In this document: positions 11,822-20,856 of the stretch, in pieces | How positions within the stretch are numbered: the first letter of the stretch is position 1 | Layout: every line of letters starts with the position of its first letter | Assembly: GCF_013408245.1 (NCBI RefSeq) | Contig: NZ_JACBYS010000002.1 | Coordinates: forward strand, 924,938 to 988,937 | Direction: 5' to 3' | DNA from: Duganella sp. 1224 | Lineage (GTDB): Bacteria > Pseudomonadota > Gammaproteobacteria > Burkholderiales > Burkholderiaceae_D | DNA length: 64,000 nucleotides | Position numbers and translations under genes: made by a program | The notes under the pieces: generated by a model | What the model saw: only the letters and a program-made list of their open reading frames with translations | The model's database searches: none | What the model was told of the DNA's origin: nothing

Positions 11822-11923
11822 GGCATTTTCTATTTTTGGAAAATGATCCACCGATTATTGGCATTTTCACGGCAAAAATCAATGCCTATATTGGAGGCAT
11901 CCCAACTTCAAAAGGCAATCAAC
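11822..11923. promoter_or_regulatory. Divergent LysR/SDR control region
   Basis: This A+T-rich 102-base region between the regulator and its probable target holds a dyad ATTTTC-N8-GAAAAT at 11825-11844. The word GGCATTTTC is repeated directly at 11822-11830 and 11860-11868. A second dyad ATGCC-N9-GGCAT lies at 11882-11900, close to the SDR start. These are candidate binding sites for the LysR protein; which is the activation site cannot be decided by eye. Confidence 0.5.
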
Positions 11924-12670
<747 letters not shown>

Positions 12671-12685
12671 TCCAGGGAGCACATC

Positions 12686-13090
12686 ATGAAGAAACCGACT
12701 CCGGCCCAGGTGGTCCAGCATTATCTGGACACGTTTTTCGCCAAGGACGTCGAGCGCACGCTGGACTGCCTGACCGACGACGTGGTGTGGAAAGTCCAGG
12801 GCGCGGCCGAGGTGCCGACCATCGGCCTGCGCCAGGGCAAGGACGCGGTGCGCGCGTGGCTGGCGGCCTTTCCGCAGCACTTCAAGCCGCTGGCCTTCCG
12901 CATCGACCGCATGTTCGAGAATGGCCAGCAGGTGGTGGTGACGGGCGACTTCACGCACCAGATCCTCAGCACCGGCCGCACCTTCAGCAGTGATTTCGCC
13001 GCGGTCTGCACGGTCCGCGACGGCAAGATCAGCGCCTACGCCTTCCTCGAAGACTCGTACGCGCTGTGGCAATCCTTCCAACCCGTTTAA
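12686..13090 (+). CDS. NTF2-like/SnoaL-type protein
   Basis: The 134-residue protein begins with a helical VVQHYLDTFFAKDVERTLDCLTDDVVW segment and continues with beta strands ending in AFLEDSYALWQSF, the alpha+beta cone fold of SnoaL/NTF2-like proteins. Such proteins act as small isomerases, hydrolases or ligand binders in the cytoplasm. An AGGGAGCACATC ribosome binding site precedes the ATG. It is the middle gene of the SDR/aldo-keto reductase operon. No specific reaction can be assigned. Confidence 0.85.
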   Translation: MKKPTPAQVVQHYLDTFFAKDVERTLDCLTDDVVWKVQGAAEVPTIGLRQGKDAVRAWLAAFPQHFKPLAFRIDRMFENGQQVVVTGDFTHQILSTGRTFSSDFAAVCTVRDGKISAYAFLEDSYALWQSFQPV

Positions 13091-13110
13091 CTCACGACAG
13101 GAGCAACATC

Positions 13111-14166
13111 ATGCAATACAAAACTCTCGGCAACACCGGCCTGCTGGTTTCGCAACTGTGCCTCGGCACCATGACCTTCAGCAATGGCGCCGGTATCTAC
13201 AAGCACATCGGCAATGTCGGCCAGCAGGAAGCCGACCAACTGGTGCGCACCGCGTTCGACGCCGGCGTCAACTTTTTTGACACGGCCGACGTCTACTCGG
13301 GCGGCGCCAGCGAGGAGACGCTGGGCCAGTCGTTCAAGAACCTCGGCATCGCCCGCTCGGACGTGGTGCTGGCCACCAAGGTCTACAGCCGCATGGGCCA
13401 GGGCCGCAACGACGTCGGCGCCTCGCGCGGCCACATCATGGACGCGGTCGAGGCCAGCCTGCGCCGCCTGCAGACCGACCACATCGACCTGTACCAGATC
13501 CACGCCAACGACAGCGTCACGCCGGTGGACGAAACGCTGCGCGCGCTGGACGACCTGGTCACGCAGGGCAAAGTGCGCTACGTGGGCGTGTCCAACTGGC
13601 AGGCATGGAAGATCGCCCGCTCGCTCGGCACCTCGGCGCAGAAAGACCTGGCGCGCTTTGAAACCGTGCAGGCCTACTACTCGCTGGCCGGGCGCGACGT
13701 CGAACGCGAAATCGTGCCGCTGCTGGAGGCCGAAAAGATGGGCCTGCTGGTGTGGAGCCCGCTGGTCGGCGGCCTGCTGTCCGGCAAATTCACGCGCGAC
13801 AACCAGAAGCCGGGCGACTCGCGCCGCTCCGAGTTCGACTTCCCGATCGTCGACAAGGACCGCGCCTGGAACATCATCGACGTGCTGAAGCCGATCGCCG
13901 AGGCGCACCAGTGCACGCCGGCGCGCGTGGCGCTGGCGTGGCTGCTGTCGCGGCCGGTGGTGACGTCGGTGATCATGGGCGCCAAGCGCGTCGACCAGTT
14001 GCAGGACAACCTGGCCGCCGCCGAGCTCAAGCTCAGCGCCGAGGAACTGCGCCTGCTGGATGAGGTCAGCGCCCTGCCGCCGGAATATCCGGGCTGGATG
14101 CTGGCCACCCAGGGTGCTGACCGCCTCGGCCCGGTCGACCTGTGGGCCCAGGCCGTCAACTCCTAA
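13111..14166 (+). CDS. Aldo/keto reductase
   Basis: This 351-residue TIM-barrel NADPH-dependent oxidoreductase begins MQYKTLGNTGLLVSQLCLGTM, typical of the YajO/Tas-like group. It has FFDTADVYSGGASEETLG (active-site Asp and Tyr), ATKVYSRMG (Lys) and QIHANDSVTPVDETL (His). The start follows GACAGGAG. It ends the LysR-controlled operon and overlaps the converging membrane-protein gene by four bases at the 3' end. Confidence 0.92.
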   Translation: MQYKTLGNTGLLVSQLCLGTMTFSNGAGIYKHIGNVGQQEADQLVRTAFDAGVNFFDTADVYSGGASEETLGQSFKNLGIARSDVVLATKVYSRMGQGRNDVGASRGHIMDAVEASLRRLQTDHIDLYQIHANDSVTPVDETLRALDDLVTQGKVRYVGVSNWQAWKIARSLGTSAQKDLARFETVQAYYSLAGRDVEREIVPLLEAEKMGLLVWSPLVGGLLSGKFTRDNQKPGDSRRSEFDFPIVDKDRAWNIIDVLKPIAEAHQCTPARVALAWLLSRPVVTSVIMGAKRVDQLQDNLAAAELKLSAEELRLLDEVSALPPEYPGWMLATQGADRLGPVDLWAQAVNS

Positions 14167-14741
14167 GCGGCGCGCCGCACCTTGCGCTGCCAGCGGCCGC
14201 GCAAGGTGCGCAGGAATTCCTCGCCATACGGCAGCAGTTCAAACAGCACGATGGCCACCATCAGCCACACCACGTACTGGCGCGGCAGCGGGGACGCCTT
14301 CCAGCGCAGGCTGAAGTCCGCCGTCTCCGGGCCCATGCCCAGCAGCGCGGTGAACTGCGGCCAGTGCAGCAGCGCCACCATCGACACCGCCATCAGCGGC
14401 AGCATTTCCAGGAAGCTGTGGATGTGCTGCTCCAGCGGCGTCACCACGCGGCGCGTGACGGCGTAGCTGACGTCCCACATGGCCGTGGCCTCATGCACGA
14501 AAAAGGCCACGATCATGAACAGCAGCACCAGCGCGTTCACCTGCAGGAACAGCGCCGCCAGCACCGGCAGGCCCATCTCGGCCAGCATCAGCAAGTGAAT
14601 CATCGACTCCTTCGGCCCGCTGTTATGTTCGATGCCGGCGCGGCGGTGCATGATCCAGTCCGCCACCCCGGCCGCCAGCCACAGCGGCACGATGAAGTAC
14701 ATCAGGTATTGTTCGCTCAATTGACTCAAATCCGTCGGCAC
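14163..14741 (-). CDS. Conserved membrane protein, about five helices
   Basis: This 192-residue inner-membrane protein has hydrophobic segments near residues 12-32, 48-65, 68-92, 108-128 and 153-172. Histidine- and acid-bearing motifs lie between them: MHRRAGIEHNSGPKESMIH after helix 1, FVHEATAMWD after helix 3 and EQHIHSFLE before helix 4. The pattern suggests a membrane metalloprotein or hydroxylase-like fold, but I do not recognise a named family. It is transcribed away from the arsR/CDF operon, with about 145 bases between them. Confidence 0.75.
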   Translation of the reverse strand: MPTDLSQLSEQYLMYFIVPLWLAAGVADWIMHRRAGIEHNSGPKESMIHLLMLAEMGLPVLAALFLQVNALVLLFMIVAFFVHEATAMWDVSYAVTRRVVTPLEQHIHSFLEMLPLMAVSMVALLHWPQFTALLGMGPETADFSLRWKASPLPRQYVVWLMVAIVLFELLPYGEEFLRTLRGRWQRKVRRAA

Positions 14742-14858
14742 GGCAGTTCTCCCATGGTGTTGTTGTTGCTGCCATGCTAAGACGCACGATTGCAGCCCGC
14801 CATAGGATGGTGCGCCGCACCAATGTCAGACTATGCCGCCGTGGCCGATATCTGCTAA

Positions 14859-14880
14859 CATGTGAACACCTATTCATACG
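14859..14880 (+). promoter_or_regulatory. ArsR/SmtB-type operator upstream of arsR
   Basis: The dyad TGAA-CACCTA-TTCA at 14863-14876, flanked by TG and TA, closely matches the TGAACA-N-ATTCA core of SmtB/CzrA-type zinc operators. It lies 10-24 bases upstream of the arsR start, where repressor binding would block transcription of arsR and the downstream CDF gene. Zinc would release the repressor. Confidence 0.7.
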
Positions 14881-14886
14881 TTAGCC

Positions 14887-15216
14887 ATGATGAGCTGCCA
14901 ACACGACTATTCCACTTGCGATCCGCAGATCGCGCAACTGGCTGATTTGTTTCATTTGCTGGGCGATCCGACCCGGCTGCGCATCGTGCTGGCCTGCATG
15001 CCAGCGCCGATTGCCGTCTCCGAGATCGCGTCTACACTGGAACTGAGCAGCTCGCTCGTGAGCCACCATCTGCGCCTGCTGCGCGCCGCCCGCATCGTCA
15101 AGTCCGAGCGCCAGGGCAAGCAGGTGTTCTATTCCGCCGCCGATGCCCACATCAGCGGCGTACTCAACGATATGCTGGAACATATCGCCGAACCTTCCAC
15201 CGGGACCGAAGCATGA
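14887..15216 (+). CDS. ArsR/SmtB-family metal-sensing repressor, probably zinc
   Basis: This 109-residue winged-helix protein has a recognition region SEIASTLELSSSLVSHHLRLL (about 45-65). The C-terminal helix contains Asp86-x-His88 then, after ten residues, His99-x-x-Glu102, which is exactly the alpha-5 zinc site of SmtB and CzrA. N-terminal Cys4 and His6 are also present. It is translationally coupled (ATGA overlap) to a cation-diffusion-facilitator efflux gene and has a matching operator just upstream, so it should derepress the operon when zinc or cobalt is high. ATG 14890 is an alternative start. Confidence 0.93.
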   Translation: MMSCQHDYSTCDPQIAQLADLFHLLGDPTRLRIVLACMPAPIAVSEIASTLELSSSLVSHHLRLLRAARIVKSERQGKQVFYSAADAHISGVLNDMLEHIAEPSTGTEA

Positions 15217-16244
15217 GCAAGCACCACGATCACCACCAGCATGACCATGCGCACCATGATCATGACCATGGACACCATCAGCACGGCCACCACGGCCACA
15301 GCCATGATCACGGTCACGGCCATCACCACCACCACGGCGATCCCAACACCATGGGCCGCGCCTTCGCCATCGCCATCGTGCTCAACACGGCCTTCGTGGC
15401 GGTCGAGTTCTTCTACGGTTTCCTGGCCAACTCCACCGCGCTGATGGCCGACGCCGGCCACAATCTGTCGGACGTGCTGGGCCTGATGCTGGCCTGGGGC
15501 GCGGCCATCCTGGCCAAGCGCCTGCCCAACCAGCGCTACACCTACGGCCTGCGCGGCACCTCGATGCTGGCGGCGCTGTTCAACGCCATGCTGCTGATGG
15601 CGGCCTGCGGCGGCATCGCCTGGGAAGCGGTGCTGCAGTTGCTGCATCCGGACCCGGTGGCCGGCATCACGGTGTCGGTGGTGGCCGGCATCGGCATCCT
15701 GATCAACGGTTTCTCGGCCTGGTTATTTATGTCCGGCAGCAAGGACGACATCAATGTCCGCGGCGCCTATCTGCACATGGCGGCCGACGCCGCCATTTCG
15801 CTGGGCGTGCTGGTGGCCGGCCTGATCGTGCGCTACACCGGCTGGAACTGGCTGGACCCGCTGGTCAGCATGGTCATCGTGGTGTTCATCGTGGCCAGCA
15901 CCTGGTCGCTGCTGACGCAGTCGCTGCGCATGATGGTGGCGGCCGTGCCGGACAATGTGAACCGCGCCGAGATCGAGCAGTTCCTGCGCCGCCAGCCGGG
16001 CGTGAGCAAGGTGTGCGACCTGCACATCTGGGCCATGAGCACCACCGAGAACGCGCTGACGGCGCAGCTGGTGACGCCGGCCGGCTATCCGGGCGACGGC
16101 GTCATCGACGCCATCAGCAAGGAATTGCGCGAGGCATTCTCCATCCAGCACAGCACGCTGCAAATCCGCACCGCCGACGCGGCGCTGGAGTGCTGCCTGC
16201 AAGCGCCGGCACCGGCGCCCGCCGCCCACGCCCATGCGCACTAA
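15213..16244 (+). CDS. Cation diffusion facilitator (CzcD/ZitB-like zinc exporter)
   Basis: The 343-residue protein has a very His-rich cytoplasmic N-terminus: 24 of the first 43 residues are histidine. Six transmembrane helices follow. The transport site is intact: DAGHNLSD in helix 2 and HMAADAAIS in helix 5. A C-terminal cytoplasmic domain with [13 protein letters not shown] and a final HAHAH tail completes the protein. It exports zinc, and possibly cobalt or cadmium, in exchange for protons. It is the second gene of the arsR-led operon, and its stop overlaps that of cysK by four bases. Confidence 0.94.
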   Translation: MSKHHDHHQHDHAHHDHDHGHHQHGHHGHSHDHGHGHHHHHGDPNTMGRAFAIAIVLNTAFVAVEFFYGFLANSTALMADAGHNLSDVLGLMLAWGAAILAKRLPNQRYTYGLRGTSMLAALFNAMLLMAACGGIAWEAVLQLLHPDPVAGITVSVVAGIGILINGFSAWLFMSGSKDDINVRGAYLHMAADAAISLGVLVAGLIVRYTGWNWLDPLVSMVIVVFIVASTWSLLTQSLRMMVAAVPDNVNRAEIEQFLRRQPGVSKVCDLHIWAMSTTENALTAQLVTPAGYPGDGVIDAISKELREAFSIQHSTLQIRTADAALECCLQAPAPAPAAHAHAH

Positions 16245-17173
16245 TCCGCCAGGCCGGCGTACAGCGCGGTACTCAGGTAGCGCTCGCCGAACGAGGGGAT
16301 GATGGTGACAATCAGCTTGCCGGCGTTCTCCGGCCGGCGCGCCACCTGCAGCGCCGCCCACAGCGCGGCGCCGGACGAAATCCCCACCAGCAAGCCCTCC
16401 TGGCTGGCCGCGCGGCGCGCGGTGTCAAACGCCTCCTCGTTGCCGACGCCGATCACCTCGTCGTAGACGGCGGTGTTGAGCACGGCTGGCGCGAAGCCGG
16501 CGCCAATGCCCTGCAGCGGATGCGGCCCCTTGACGCCGGTGGACAGAAACGGCGACGCCGCCGGCTCTACCGCCACGCAGCGGAAGGCCGGCTTGCGCGC
16601 CTTGATGACCTCGCCCACGCCGGTGATGGTGCCGCCGGTGCCGATGCCGGCCACCAGGATGTCGACCTGGCCGTCGGTGTCGCGCCAGATTTCCTCGGCC
16701 GTGGTGCGCCGGTGCACCTCGGGATTGGCGGGATTGTTGAATTGCTGCGGCATCAGGTAGCGCGGGTCGGACGCGGCCAGCGCCTCGGCGCGGCGGATCG
16801 CGCCCAGCATGCCCTCGGCGCCCGGTGTGAGGATCAGCTCGGCGCCGTAGGCGCGCAGCAGCATGCGCCGCTCGCGGCTCATGGTGTCCGGCATCACCAG
16901 CGTGCAGCGGTAGCCGCGCGCCGCGCACACCATGGCCAGCGCGATGCCGGTGTTGCCGCTGGTCGGTTCAAGGATGATGGTGTCGGGGTGGATCTGGCCG
17001 GCCGCCTCGGCCGCCTCGATCATCGCCAGGCCGATGCGGTCCTTGACGCTGTGGGCGGGGTTGCAGTATTCCAGCTTGGCCAGCACCTGGGCGCCGCTGC
17101 CCTGGGCCAGGCGGTGGATGCGTACCAGCGGGGTACGGCCGATCAGTTCAGTAACGTTGTTGGCTACTTGCAT
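16241..17173 (-). CDS. cysK: Cysteine synthase A (O-acetylserine sulfhydrylase)
   Basis: This 310-residue PLP enzyme has the Schiff-base lysine in HSVKDR (Lys44), the substrate loop EPTSGNTG and the phosphate cradle [10 protein letters not shown]. It joins sulfide to O-acetylserine to make cysteine. Length and the [13 protein letters not shown] segment favour CysK over CysM, but specificity for thiosulfate cannot be excluded. It is the first gene of a leftward set that ends against the CDF gene. Confidence 0.92.
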   Translation of the reverse strand: MQVANNVTELIGRTPLVRIHRLAQGSGAQVLAKLEYCNPAHSVKDRIGLAMIEAAEAAGQIHPDTIILEPTSGNTGIALAMVCAARGYRCTLVMPDTMSRERRMLLRAYGAELILTPGAEGMLGAIRRAEALAASDPRYLMPQQFNNPANPEVHRRTTAEEIWRDTDGQVDILVAGIGTGGTITGVGEVIKARKPAFRCVAVEPAASPFLSTGVKGPHPLQGIGAGFAPAVLNTAVYDEVIGVGNEEAFDTARRAASQEGLLVGISSGAALWAALQVARRPENAGKLIVTIIPSFGERYLSTALYAGLAD

Positions 17174-17234
17174 GACAACCTCCGGCGAACGGGGAAGAAC
17201 CGTCAGTCTACCCCGGTTCGCGCGGCGGCTGCGA

Positions 17235-17729
17235 TTATTTGACGCCGACCAGTTCGACGTCGAATATCAGCGCCGAGTTCGGCGGAATGCCGCTGCCCGG
17301 CGTCGGCCGCGAGCCATAGGCCAGCTCGGCCGGGATGATCAGCGTGCGCTTGCCGCCCACTTTCATGCCGACGATGCCCTGGTCCCAGCCCTTGATGACG
17401 CGGCCGGCGCCCAGCACGAACTCGAGCGGCTCGCCGCGCGGAATCGACGAGTCGAACAGCTTGCCGTGCATCTGCTTGGCCAGCGGGCGGTACAGCCAGC
17501 CCGAGTAATGCATCGAGACGGTGGCGCCGGGCGTGGCCTCGGCGCCGGTGCCAAGCTTGGTGTCGGTGACGATCAATTGCTCGGCGGCCGGACCCGGCGT
17601 GGCGGAGCCCACCACCACCGGCGCCGCCTCGGGCTGGGCCGGCTGGGCGGCCGGCTGGGCCTGCGGCGCCTGGGCCTGGGCCAGCGTCGCGGCCAACAAC
17701 ATCGCAACAAATACGGAACTACGCTTCAT
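17235..17729 (-). CDS. Secreted FKBP-type peptidyl-prolyl isomerase
   Basis: The 164-residue protein has a signal peptide ([21 protein letters not shown]) and an Ala/Pro/Gln-rich spacer to about residue 45. One FKBP domain follows with [29 protein letters not shown] and [16 protein letters not shown]. It would assist protein folding in the periplasm. The conserved FKBP aromatic pocket residues appear present. It stands between cysK and tcdA in the same direction, with normal spacing. Confidence 0.93.
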   Translation of the reverse strand: MKRSSVFVAMLLAATLAQAQAPQAQPAAQPAQPEAAPVVVGSATPGPAAEQLIVTDTKLGTGAEATPGATVSMHYSGWLYRPLAKQMHGKLFDSSIPRGEPLEFVLGAGRVIKGWDQGIVGMKVGGKRTLIIPAELAYGSRPTPGSGIPPNSALIFDVELVGVK

Positions 17730-17776
17730 GTGGCTTCTTTCAATGAGGTCGGTAGACAGCTCGCCATGATAGCAAA

Positions 17777-18616
17777 CTAGGCGGCGTCCGGGGCGCTTGT
17801 TGCCAGAGCGTCATCGGCCAGCCGGCGCAGCGCGTGGCCGGCCGCCACCATGCCGAAGGTGGCGGTGACCACCATCGCCGAGCCGAAGCCGGCGCAATTG
17901 AGGCCGGTCACGCCGCCGCCGCGGTCGTCGCCGTCGACGCTGCACGCCTCGCCGCTTTCGGGGAACTTCAGCGGCTCCATCGAGAACACCGCGTCGATGT
18001 GGAACTTGGTCTTTTCGCCGCGCGGGAAGCCATACTGCGCGCGCATGATCTTGCGCACTTTTTTCAGCAGCGGTTCCTGCTCGGTCTTGGCCAGGTCGCG
18101 CACCGAGATCTGCGCGGCGTCGGTCTTGCCGCCGGCGCTGCCGATGGTGATCACCGGCAGGTTGTGCTGGCGGGCCCAGGCCAGCATGGCGGCCTTGGCC
18201 TTGACGGCGTCGGTGGCGTCGATCAGGTAATCGAAGCGGCCGCCGCCCAGCATGGCCTCGAGGTTGTCCGGCTCGACAAAGTCTTCCACCTGGTGCACCT
18301 GGCAGAACGGATTGATCTGGGCGATGCGCTCGGCCAGCGCGGTGATCTTGGCCATGCCGACGGTGCTGCTCAGCGCCTGGATCTGGCGGTTGATATTGGA
18401 CTCGGCCACGTTGTCGAGGTCGATCAGCGTCAGCTGGCCGATGGCGCTGCGCGCCAGCGCCTCGACGATCCACGAGCCGACGCCGCCCACGCCCACCACG
18501 CAGACGTGGGCGGTGCGGAAGCGTGCCAGTGCATGGGCGCCATACAGGCGCGCGATGCCGCCGAAGCGGCGGTCAAAGTCGACTTCATCGAAGTCTGGAG
18601 AAGTAATGCTGTTCAT
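17777..18616 (-). CDS. tcdA: tRNA threonylcarbamoyladenosine dehydratase
   Basis: This 279-residue E1-like enzyme has VVGVGGVGSWIVEALARS (ATP-binding glycine loop), DLDNVAESNINRQ and FDYLIDATDAVKAKAAM. TcdA (CsdL/YgdL) cyclises t6A37 of tRNA to ct6A using ATP. The length and the C-terminal GSAMVVTATFGMVAAGHAL segment match the family. It diverges from a secreted-protein operon across a short palindrome-bearing spacer. Confidence 0.94.
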   Translation of the reverse strand: MNSITSPDFDEVDFDRRFGGIARLYGAHALARFRTAHVCVVGVGGVGSWIVEALARSAIGQLTLIDLDNVAESNINRQIQALSSTVGMAKITALAERIAQINPFCQVHQVEDFVEPDNLEAMLGGGRFDYLIDATDAVKAKAAMLAWARQHNLPVITIGSAGGKTDAAQISVRDLAKTEQEPLLKKVRKIMRAQYGFPRGEKTKFHIDAVFSMEPLKFPESGEACSVDGDDRGGGVTGLNCAGFGSAMVVTATFGMVAAGHALRRLADDALATSAPDAA

Positions 18617-18647
18617 CCCGCCATTTTAACGGACTGCGGGCAAATCA

Positions 18648-18674
18648 ATGTTAATATCAAATTTGATAACATTC
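18648..18674. promoter_or_regulatory. Palindromic operator candidate between tcdA and the secreted pair
   Basis: A perfect ATCAAATTTGAT palindrome (18656-18667) is flanked by AATGTT on the left and AACATT on the right, making a nearly complete larger dyad. It lies about 19-45 bases upstream of the rightward gene at 18693, in a strongly A+T-rich spot of otherwise G+C-rich DNA. The position suits an operator overlapping the promoter. The binding protein is unknown. Confidence 0.5.
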
Positions 18675-18692
18675 TGAACAGAAAGGAATGCC

Positions 18693-19793
18693 ATGCGTGC
18701 CTGCTTACCGCTGCTGCTGTGCTGCGCCACGGCGCTGGCCGCGCCGGAACCGCCGCAGCAAACTTCGCTGGATGGCCTGCGCAACGGTCTGGCGCGCAGT
18801 TTCGTGCTGCCGGCCGAGCTGCCGCTGGACCAAACGCTGCGCCGCGCCGCCGACGAGATCAGCGCGGCGCACGTCGCCCGCATCCAGGCCCTGCTGCCGG
18901 CGTGGCTGGAGGAGGAAAACCAGTTCAATCACGCCTCCGGCAAGAAGACCGCGCCGTGGGAACCCTATATCGCCGTCTGGGCGCGCTTGCTGAACGAACT
19001 GGGGCTGTGGCAGCTGGAGCCGGGCGACGCCGCCTATGAAGACACCACGCTGGCAATCCTGCGCGGCACAACGCCGTTCTGCAGCCTGCAAAGCGACCCG
19101 CGTGCAAGCGATTTCGCCGCCCGCATCGCGCGCATCCAGACGCTGCCGGAAGCCCAGCGCCCCGCCATGCTGGCGGCCGAACGCGAGCTGCTGGCGCACT
19201 GGGGCCGGCCGCGCGCCAAGCTGGCCGCCTGGCCCCGGCCGCTGCCGCAAGACGCCGCGCTCATGCTGCTCAAGACCGGCAAAGCGGCGCAGCGGCCGGC
19301 GCTGACGCCGGTGCTGGCGTCCGAGCTGCTGGGCGAGCGCAAAACCTACCAGGACTTGCCGCAGGTCGAGCAATGCATGCTGCAGCAGTGGTGGTTCAAG
19401 TACAGCCTGCAACAGGGCGTGGCCCCGGCCACGGCGCTCAACGCTTACCGCTATGGCACCATGATCAACGTCACCGAGCGCCTGGCCGGCGTGGCCGACC
19501 AGCCGGACGACAGCGGCGCCTCGCCCTTCCCCATCCTGGCCGCGCGCTTCCAGGCGCATGGCGCCTCGATTGTCGAAGTGCAGCTAGACGCCAACGGCAA
19601 GCTGCAACAGGCCAGCATGGCTGAACGCAAGGTCGAGGTGCCAGGCATCCGCGGCGTGCGGCCGGTGGCATTTGAAACCCTGTTCGACCGCCCGGCGCTG
19701 CAGTATGCGGCGGCTCACGCGCAGCGCCAGCCGAGCGGCCAAAACCCGTACAAATTCCAACTGGTGTGGACCCTGCCGGAGGCGCCCCAATGA
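18693..19793 (+). CDS. Secreted protein with C-terminal TonB-C-like domain
   Basis: The 366-residue precursor has a signal peptide (MRACLPLLLCCATALA, then AP). The start follows AAAGGAAT, a good ribosome binding site. The middle, about 20-260, is helical and unassigned. From about 285 the sequence VEVQLDANGKLQQASM...FDRPALQYAAAH...PYKFQLVWTLP follows the pattern of a TonB C-terminal domain: beta strand, a strand with a glycine turn, a helix with a PAL motif, and a final strand. There is no N-terminal membrane anchor of the TonB type, so it is not a classical energy transducer. It is coupled by an ATGA overlap to the next gene. Confidence 0.7.
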   Translation: MRACLPLLLCCATALAAPEPPQQTSLDGLRNGLARSFVLPAELPLDQTLRRAADEISAAHVARIQALLPAWLEEENQFNHASGKKTAPWEPYIAVWARLLNELGLWQLEPGDAAYEDTTLAILRGTTPFCSLQSDPRASDFAARIARIQTLPEAQRPAMLAAERELLAHWGRPRAKLAAWPRPLPQDAALMLLKTGKAAQRPALTPVLASELLGERKTYQDLPQVEQCMLQQWWFKYSLQQGVAPATALNAYRYGTMINVTERLAGVADQPDDSGASPFPILAARFQAHGASIVEVQLDANGKLQQASMAERKVEVPGIRGVRPVAFETLFDRPALQYAAAHAQRQPSGQNPYKFQLVWTLPEAPQ

Positions 19794-20785
19794 CACGACG
19801 TTTGCTGCGCCTGCTGCCGGCGCTGGCGCTGTGCGCGGCCACCCTGGCCGGCGCCGCCGAACCATCGCCGCTGAGCCAGCAGGCCACCACGGACTTCTGG
19901 CTGGGCGACTTCGCGGCGCTGGAACGGCAGAACGCGCTGCTGCGCCAGCCCGGCCACGTCCGCGCCGACGGCGTGCTTGAAATCGAGCTGTTCCGCATCG
20001 GCCTGAACAAGGTCACCGGCGCGGCGCCGAAAGACCAGGAAGCCTACCTGAACGAACTGGAAAAACTGACGCTGCAATGGACGGTCGAGCATCCGTCGTC
20101 GGCGCTGGCGCACGTGCTGTACGCGCGCACGCTGACGGCCCATGCCTGGTCGTATCGCGGCGGCGGCTACGCCAAGGATGTGCCGCCCGCGGCGTGGAAG
20201 CAATTCGACGCCTATCTGCGGCGCGCCGCCCAGTATCTGCTGGACCATGCCGAGGTGGCGATGACCGACAGCTATGCCCATATCTCGCTGCTGGAAATCG
20301 GCAAGGCCCTGGGCTGGGACGACACGCAGACCTGGGCCATCATCGACGATGGCCTGAAGCGCAATCCGGACGACATCGACCTGTACCTGACCGCGCTGAC
20401 GCAGATGCTGCCCAAATGGGGCGGCGACGCCCGGCGGCTGGACCAGTTCATCCGCCGCGCCACCGAGCAAAGCAAGGCGCAGTTCGGCACCGGCATGTAT
20501 GCGCGGCTGTATTCGTCGGCGGCGGAACAGGATTATGGCCACGCGCTGTTCCAGAGCAGCCTGGTGGACTGGCCGACGCTGAAACGCGCCTACCAGGATA
20601 TGCAGCAGCGCTACCCGAGCGACACGCGGCGCAACCGCTACGCCTACATGGCCTGCCTGGCCAAGGACAAGCCGACCATGCAGGCCCAGCTCGACGCACT
20701 GGGCGACCAGCTGGACGCCTCCAGCTGGGGGCCGAATCCGCAGCGCAGCCTGGAGGGCTGCCTGCGCTGGGCCAGGGAGGGCTAA
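19790..20785 (+). CDS. Secreted DUF4034-like helical repeat protein
   Basis: The 331-residue precursor has a signal peptide (MTRRLLRLLPALALCAATLAGAAE). The rest is mostly helical with TPR-like character: SALAHVLYARTLTAHAWSYRGGGYA, WKQFDAYLRRAAQYLLDHAEVA, LKRNPDDIDLYLTALTQML. The AWSYRG-x-YA and W-x-x-F-x-x-x-L patterns resemble DUF4034. The start overlaps the previous stop, so the two secreted proteins are probably made together. No enzymatic residues stand out. Confidence 0.7.
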   Translation: MTRRLLRLLPALALCAATLAGAAEPSPLSQQATTDFWLGDFAALERQNALLRQPGHVRADGVLEIELFRIGLNKVTGAAPKDQEAYLNELEKLTLQWTVEHPSSALAHVLYARTLTAHAWSYRGGGYAKDVPPAAWKQFDAYLRRAAQYLLDHAEVAMTDSYAHISLLEIGKALGWDDTQTWAIIDDGLKRNPDDIDLYLTALTQMLPKWGGDARRLDQFIRRATEQSKAQFGTGMYARLYSSAAEQDYGHALFQSSLVDWPTLKRAYQDMQQRYPSDTRRNRYAYMACLAKDKPTMQAQLDALGDQLDASSWGPNPQRSLEGCLRWAREG

Positions 20786-20856
20786 TCCTTTCCCCATCCA
20801 TCCCCGGTTCGGCGAAGTAATCTAGAATGACGGTGTTACCAGCCAGAGTCCACGCC

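Noticed and set aside
15213..15350. Tandem CAC/CAT repeats as a microsatellite
   Set aside because: They encode the His-rich N-terminus of the CDF exporter in frame with arsR coupling.
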